Source: Larix kaempferi (taxonomy: Eukaryota; Streptophyta; Pinopsida; Pinales; Pinaceae). Taken from it: DNA of 64,000 nucleotides. The notes below the pieces were generated by a model that did not search any database, was not told the origin of the DNA, and saw nothing but the letters and a program-made list of their open reading frames with translations. The stretch is from contig BSBM01000191.1 in assembly GCA_027924585.1 (NCBI GenBank), positions 3,286,001 through 3,350,000 of the forward strand, given 5' to 3'. A program made the position numbers and the translations under genes. Positions 58,902 through 64,000 of the stretch are shown here, one piece after another. Each line of letters opens with the position of its first letter. The first letter of the stretch is position 1.

Positions 58902-60053
58902 TTCTTCGCCAGCTGTGGGAAATTGACATGAACATGAATCATAAGCAGTTAGATGTATCCAGATCTACTATGGCATTTCATCTTGGAAGAAGATTGATGA
59001 GTTTTGGGGGCAGAGACAGAGACTATTTGCAGGCTTGCAGCTGGGCATGTTATCATTCTTGTGGATTGATATTAAAAGGATCTCTTTCTAAAGAGGGTGC
59101 ATCTGTGGAGATTGTGGCAGTCAGAAAGAGAGGGCGTACTTGTGAAGAGTTTGGCATTCTATTTCCTTTTCGAATCTCCAATCAGCTGCCAAAAGTCAAG
59201 ACAAGTTCTTCATCATTTACATTCCTAGTGCTATGTATTACATTGCCTTTGGAGAGGTTGTGTTCTGTTGAAGTGAGGTCTGTGTTACTCTTGGTACTAG
59301 AGGAGAGGGTGCACCCTCCTTGCTATTGTTACTGTAGGTTGCTGTGGTAGAGAAAGGGGACTATCTAAGCCCAGGCGCACTGACTGTACAATACCAGCTG
59401 ATAGCATTCATTTACAGCGAGGTCTGTGGGTCAAATACTTAAGGAAAGAGGTCGCAGCCATTGTGTAAAGCAGAGCATTCACATACAACTCAGGTCGTGG
59501 TCATTCCAAGAGGTATCTACTGCTGCAGATCATATTAAGGAGGGTTCACTTCTGAATGTAACATTCCAAAGGCAAAATCAGTCAAATCCTGGAGTGGGAG
59601 ACAACTGCTGTACATTTCAGTGCCCATTTCCTTGGGTAAGAGAACCATTTCCAGATCTGCTCATATATCAAGTCCTTGGGTAAGAGACAACCATTTCCAG
59701 ATCTGCTGTTCATGAATGCATTGATTCTCATTAATGTGCAAAATGGATCTCACTTTGGTAAATTATTGAGAGTGATGTGCGGGTAAAAATATATATATTC
59801 TATGTCATAATCCTGTGCAATACCCATAGAAATAATCCCAGTATTGATAACAATAGTCAAAGGAACTCTTCAGTGGCAACATAAGAACTGTTTGACCATC
59901 AAGTTCAGATCTTCCTCACAGTATATTCCCAAGCACTCAATATAAAACAGTAGGCTACAGCAGTAAGCCAACAAAGTGTTTGACAGAATCCGTAGCCAAG
60001 TTCCAAGGGAGTGTGGAGAAATTTCTAAACTCAGTAGGGCTTGGGATATTATA
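58902..60053 (+). mobile_element. Element interior and/or second LTR tail, degraded
   Basis: Open frame 58886-59350 follows the PBS but shows no gag signature. AAAGAGGTCGCAGC at about 59446 repeats text of the preceding LTR (about 58275), and the stretch ends TTGGGATATTATA. That is the same LTR end with one change, again followed by a PBS-like TGGTATTAG. This suggests a second, partial LTR of the same family joined to the first element. Confidence 0.45.
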
Positions 60054-60054
60054 G

Positions 60055-60068
60055 TGGTATTAGTATGT
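60055..60068 (+). promoter_or_regulatory. Degenerate primer-binding site
   Basis: TGGTATTAGTATGT one base after the LTR-like end GGGATATTATA; the standard form is TGGTATCAGAGCATG. Confidence 0.55.
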
Positions 60069-60111
60069 ATGGATTTAGAATCAGGGAGATGAGTTCAGTG
60101 ACAGGTAGAGC

Positions 60112-60854
60112 ATGGCATTCAGGCAGCAAAGACAAGGATTCATAGGAGACATGGAGGATCTGTTCGTAGGTAATCTTATAAGGATCCAACAGGGGTTGGA
60201 GGAGATGATGAAACAACTTGCAACGATCAGTACCAACCCCCATCTCAGCAAAATTTTAGGGAGAAAAAAATTGGGAGAGTTCAAATCAGCAAAGTTTGAT
60301 AAGCCTTGTGTGGGAATTCAACACACAAAACCAAAGCAAAAACAGTGGAATCAAGGGAAGCCTAAAATTGAGGATGTGTTATCACCTCATAGCCCGGGTT
60401 CATTGGAGATGTATGGTAGGATTGACATTTCAGGGATGATATCAATTGGGTTAGCAGGGAGGCCGTAGCATATGAGATACTACCAGGTAATGATGAGGAT
60501 GAGGTACAGGGCAGTGAGCACAGCAGCCTTGACAGTGGGCAGCCGCACATGGAGGTTAGGGAGAGTTGATACAGGTGTGAGACAGAGCCTACTTCAGAGA
60601 TGGAGGGTTGGACGGATGTTACAGATGATGACCAGGTGGTCAGTTTGCAGGATGGATGGTCACGACAGGACAACGCAGCCGTCAATAAAGTACAAGCATA
60701 TATGAAAACATCGATTGGGGCTACAGAGCTCCCAGATGATAGTCACCAAAAGAAGATTGAACGTCTTAAAGAAGACATACTAGCATTGAAAGAGAGGACC
60801 AAGATACTCCGGGACACCATATTACAGCAAGATGTTGAACTTAGGGTTCTTTGA
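60112..60854 (+). pseudogene. Degraded open frames after a PBS, possible gag N-terminus with coiled coil
   Basis: Frame 60112-60468 (MAFRQQRQGFIGDMEDLFVG, then LEEMMKQLATISTNP) and frame 60600-60854 follow the degenerate PBS. The second ends in a charged heptad-like segment KKIERLKEDILALKERTKIL that would form a coiled coil. Acidic text lies between. The position just after a PBS fits a gag N-terminal region, but no gag domain can be named and stops or frameshifts separate the pieces. Confidence 0.4.
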
Positions 60855-60911
60855 GTTGTATGTTCCTAGTCAGCTGCCAAGCTCTGCAGAATTGAAGAGC
60901 AGTTAGATTCC

Positions 60912-61592
60912 TTGATGGGGCAACGAAAGAAGCATACTCTTGCATTTCAGAGCAGTCCTCTTCACGAGTACATAGACAAGGCTTGCAGTACCTTGAGTCC
61001 ACATTTGCATAGTGGGGAGGAAGTTCGGTATGAGGGAGGAGTGAAATCTTCTAGATGGTTTTTACGGGTTTGGCGGGAGCCGAACAAATTGGCAGACTCA
61101 GATTCGATTCTTGCTATTTGGTTTCCAGCATAGGATTTCATCTCGTGGGCTTGGTTCATTGAGACTCCAATGATTACCAGCATGGCGCGACAGTAGCTCA
61201 TAGGAGTTGGGTTTGGTGGACTCCCCATTTGGTGGTGGGATCCAAACATTCATCCGAGTGATGGATTGTTTAAGATGGTAGAGAGGATAGACAAAGTTGT
61301 GATGGTGATCGGCCTGCTACATTTCTAAGATTACTGTGGAGGAGAGGTTGAGACTTCTTCTTTATGGCAGTACAGGCTTTCTTCCCTGGTATGCAGGATT
61401 GATATTGACAGTGGAGCCGCTATAGAGGAGATGGCTAGTCTTCACTTTCAGGAGTTTATTTGTGGGATGCTTAGGTTTGGAGACATGGCAAAGCAATCTT
61501 CTGAGGAGTTTTTGCAGCTTATGATTGCTTGGCTCATCAGGGCCAGTCAAATGGATTCTTGGGTTAGAATCAGGGCACTTCACTGGTCTTAG
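60912..61592 (+). pseudogene. Unidentified coding-like remnant, Trp-rich, with stops
   Basis: In one frame from 60912: SSPLHEYIDKACSTLSPHLH, SRWFLRVWREPNKLADSDSI, a stop near 61134, SWAWFIETPMITSMARQ, a stop near 61194, and LIGVGFGGLPIWWWDPNIHP up to about 61328. Another frame then gives EERLRLLLYGSTGFLPWYAG and EFICGMLRFGDMAKQSSEEF. The clustered long frames and rare Trp-rich motifs look like a decayed protein rather than chance. It lies downstream of the coiled-coil frames, so it may be the same element. I do not recognise the family. Confidence 0.4.
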
Positions 61593-63591
61593 TTTGAATA
61601 TATTTGATGTTGAATGTCAAATGTTTTAATGATGATAATGGATTATGAATGCAATAAAGATTAAATTTGTGTTTTTCTAACTCCTAGATTTTTGGCTTTT
61701 CTTTGTAGAGTAAAAAGCCTTAGATTCTTTTGTTTTATAGGGATCACCCCCCATGGCTTCGCCAGGAGTAAGCCTAGATGGAGGAGTCGAGTTTTCAAGT
61801 AACAACACTTGACTCTGACTTGCCCCCAAGGACACACCCAGTGGCTTGAAAATTTCTGCCACGTGATCCAAGGTGTGTATTAGGCGGCAATAGGGTGGTG
61901 ACATTAATAATTCATTCCAAAGCATTTTCTTCTTCAAATCAGTCAGGTGGGCCCAACTATTGTTTAGTCATCCTGCTTGAAATTGTGCAGTCCAGTTCCT
62001 TCAATTTAGTATAGTTCTTCTGCATTCAAGTTTGCCCATTCTAATGTCAACTGTGGCTTAATGTTTGGGGTTATGATGGCTTGCGTTAAGTTCATATTCT
62101 TTAGTGATTTTGGGCCATACCATCGTTTTTTCTTACTTTTGCAAAGTAGGAACATGGTTATTGCCTCTTACTAAGAGAATGGATCTGTAAAGCACGGCCA
62201 CACAATTGTAATTGGAGTGTGTAACTTTTTCTGCAAAGCTGTCAGATTTCTATGCAAGGTTAATTTCTCATTCTAGGTCATGGCTTCAAACCCAAGCACT
62301 TGAAACCTAACCTAAGGCATGATAAGGCCCTATATGGATTCCACTTGTCCATATTGAGGCTCGCCGCTCCTGTAGTATATGAGCGATCAGGTAACTTGTC
62401 TTTGGATAGTGAACTTCAAGCTATTGCATATATCATGGATTCAAGTTTCTTAGCTATATGCATTACAGGGCGTCATAAAATATACACATCTTATGAATCG
62501 GTGCATCTCATATCTAACGGGATGTTGCACTTGCCTTTTATTTCAGAAAATTGGATTGTCTTAAAAAAATACTTTATGTGTCCACTCCCCACATAGATAT
62601 GCATACAGGTGGGGTAGTCAACTATCACTATGCATTCCAACAGTTAACGGTTTCACTTTCCATATTGTTATGATTGCAAACCACGCATATTTTTTGAGGC
62701 AGTTTATGAGTTCTTATGTTAGATTGGTTTACATTCAGGCAAGAGTCACGATTCACAACTGCTTTAAATGGGATAAACTGTAAAAATATTATTTTGATTT
62801 TCATCCAGATTGGTTCCCTATTCTATGAAATGCATCCATACAGAAGAATGTATAAATCTGTTGTGAGAACCTAATTTTCTTATGTTGTCTGTTTAAAATA
62901 TCTTAATCTAAATTTGCCTCTGAAGTTGTTGCATTGCTCTCATCTGTATGCACCTCTATTTGGATGTGTGTTTAATGTATCCTCGTCTTCTGCATATGTT
63001 CTTCCTTTGATGAATGCCAGTAGGCTAACTTCTCTTCACATCGAGATTCCAATGGGATTATATGAAATGTTGATGTATGCTCTTCATTCCAGCAGTCATC
63101 AGTGTTCTATTGTGAAGTACATTTTATACAAGCCCCTTTCGACTGACTCTCCCTTGGGCTTCATTTATCTTCTGACTTGATATGTGGATTATTATGAACT
63201 GAAATGACAAAGTTTCTTTTCCAGTAGGTACAGAATTTGCTTTTTCTTCTTTTCACTTTTTTTTTTGTTTCAGCATTCTTGTGCACCTAGTCTTAGGCAT
63301 ACTGGTTTTGGTGTCATTGAAAATCTCAGAGGGATATTAAGAAACAATGTTCTATTCACACATGGGTTGTTGAAGCTATGGAAAAGAAGGCCACTCTGTT
63401 TCTTATTTTTCTTATGATCCTTAGAGAAAATTTTCAATACAATGTTTAGATTCCCATTTTGGCGGATTGAGTTAATGTTCTTAAATCTTGTAAACTCTTG
63501 ATTCAGGAAGCATTGTAATATTTTCTTTTTTATTGAAACTGAGTAATGCCAGTGAACTGATATTTCATTCAACTATCCTTTTCTTTTGCAG
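61593..63591. other. Low-copy-looking DNA, probably intronic
   Basis: No LTR ends, PBS or retroelement motifs. T-rich tracts and acceptor-like TTTTCAG/TTCTAG sites occur. Frames at 62300-62596 and 62914-63180 have no recognised domain. A GC-richer patch at 61741-61870 (GGATCACCCCCCATGGCTTC) follows TTGTTTTATAG and could be an exon or an old insertion; it is unassigned. Confidence 0.35.
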
Positions 63592-63785
63592 GAGGGGTTG
63601 ATGACAATATCAATGGTAACATGTACACTAATACTTGGATGCATTGTTAAGATTGGGAAGACTTATGTCAGTGAACAGGCAGAAGAGGAGTTTATATTCC
63701 AATGTTTTGAATTTTGCAAGAATTATGAGGAAGGAGATTGTCCTCCTTGTCCGAAGAGGACAATGGAAGCCTTTTGGGAATGCAG
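63592..63785 (+). CDS. Candidate 194-nt internal exon, Cys-rich peptide
   Basis: A strong pyrimidine tract and TTTTGCAG precede, and GTTAAGAAAT follows TGCAG. The frame is open across the whole 194 nt (phase 0 in, phase 2 out). It encodes EGLMTISMVTCTLILGCIVK, a hydrophobic start, then an acidic stretch with QCFEFCKNYEEGDCPPCPKR and EAFWEC. Six cysteines in the second half hint at a structured or metal-binding region. No family is recognised. It lies in the only long stretch at the right end that lacks transposon features. Confidence 0.45.
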
Positions 63786-64000
63786 GTTAAGAAATATTTT
63801 TATTCAATCAGCTTGATTTCTGTAGAACACCTTCCGTTAACTTACATATATAGTGTTACAACTTTATCTAGCACCCTGTGCGATAAAGTCCTAAATCACT
63901 GGGTACAAGACAAATTGAACTAAGTGGTAGCGCACTATCACCTCACCACCCTGTTGTACTATTTAGTGCTAGTTCTCCTCTAGCACAAGGGAAATTTCTT
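63786..64000. other. Right edge of window, no gene seen
   Basis: Intron-like sequence downstream of the candidate exon; no feature could be supported to the window edge. Confidence 0.3.

Noticed and set aside
58886-59350. 154-residue frame following a PBS
   Set aside because: Position suggests gag, but sequence shows no gag signature; left as part of a degraded element rather than a gene.
61741-61870. GC-rich patch GGATCACCCCCCATGGCTTC after an acceptor-like TTTTATAG
   Set aside because: No open frame with a matching donor could be chosen with confidence; not called as an exon.

Overview
This window is repeat-dominated nuclear DNA from a seed plant with a large genome. It has nested LTR retrotransposons, plant-type Copia polyproteins primed by initiator-tRNA-Met binding sites (TGGTATCAGAGC), a BED-finger/DUF659 hAT transposase with introns, and almost no unique coding sequence. 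The very large LTRs and heavy mutational decay suggest a gymnosperm, but that is inference. No rRNA gene, tRNA gene or CRISPR array was seen.

Layout, left to right. (1) 1-8026: minus-strand Copia 'A' (pol fragment, gag, PBS, 1.2-kb LTR). It is interrupted by a scrap of a hAT end, and that scrap is split by a 4.5-kb LTR of the 'TGTTATC family'. (2) 8027-13484: two minus-strand pieces of that family flanking a truncated Gypsy-like element (gag, PBS, LTR). (3) 13485-17139: decayed plus-strand Copia #2. (4) 17140-29292: an LTR ('L') whose minisatellite hosts a structurally complete minus-strand Copia #3 (17511-23468) and whose 3' half hosts a hAT transposon with intact ends (24490-28632). (5) 29293-30516: low-copy-looking DNA with a possible 39-nt exon. 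(6) 30517-57540: mostly TGTTATC-family LTRs, nested and in both orientations, plus a solo LTR of the Copia A family, a Copia gag fragment and an unassigned LTR-like piece. (7) 57541-61592: Gypsy-type LTR, PBS and degraded open frames. (8) 61593-64000: low-copy-looking DNA with a candidate 194-nt exon.

Functionally almost everything is dead or non-autonomous. Copia A pol has a substituted integrase aspartate, Copia #2 has CVND in place of YVDD, Copia #3 has a gag deletion and several in-frame stops, and the hAT transposase has three stops and a frameshift. The TGTTATC-family copies carry LTR-type ends and a TATA-like motif but no internal region. Four fully bounded copies have perfect or near-perfect 5-bp target duplications, which fits solo LTRs. 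Target-site duplications, where present, give a relative order of insertions.
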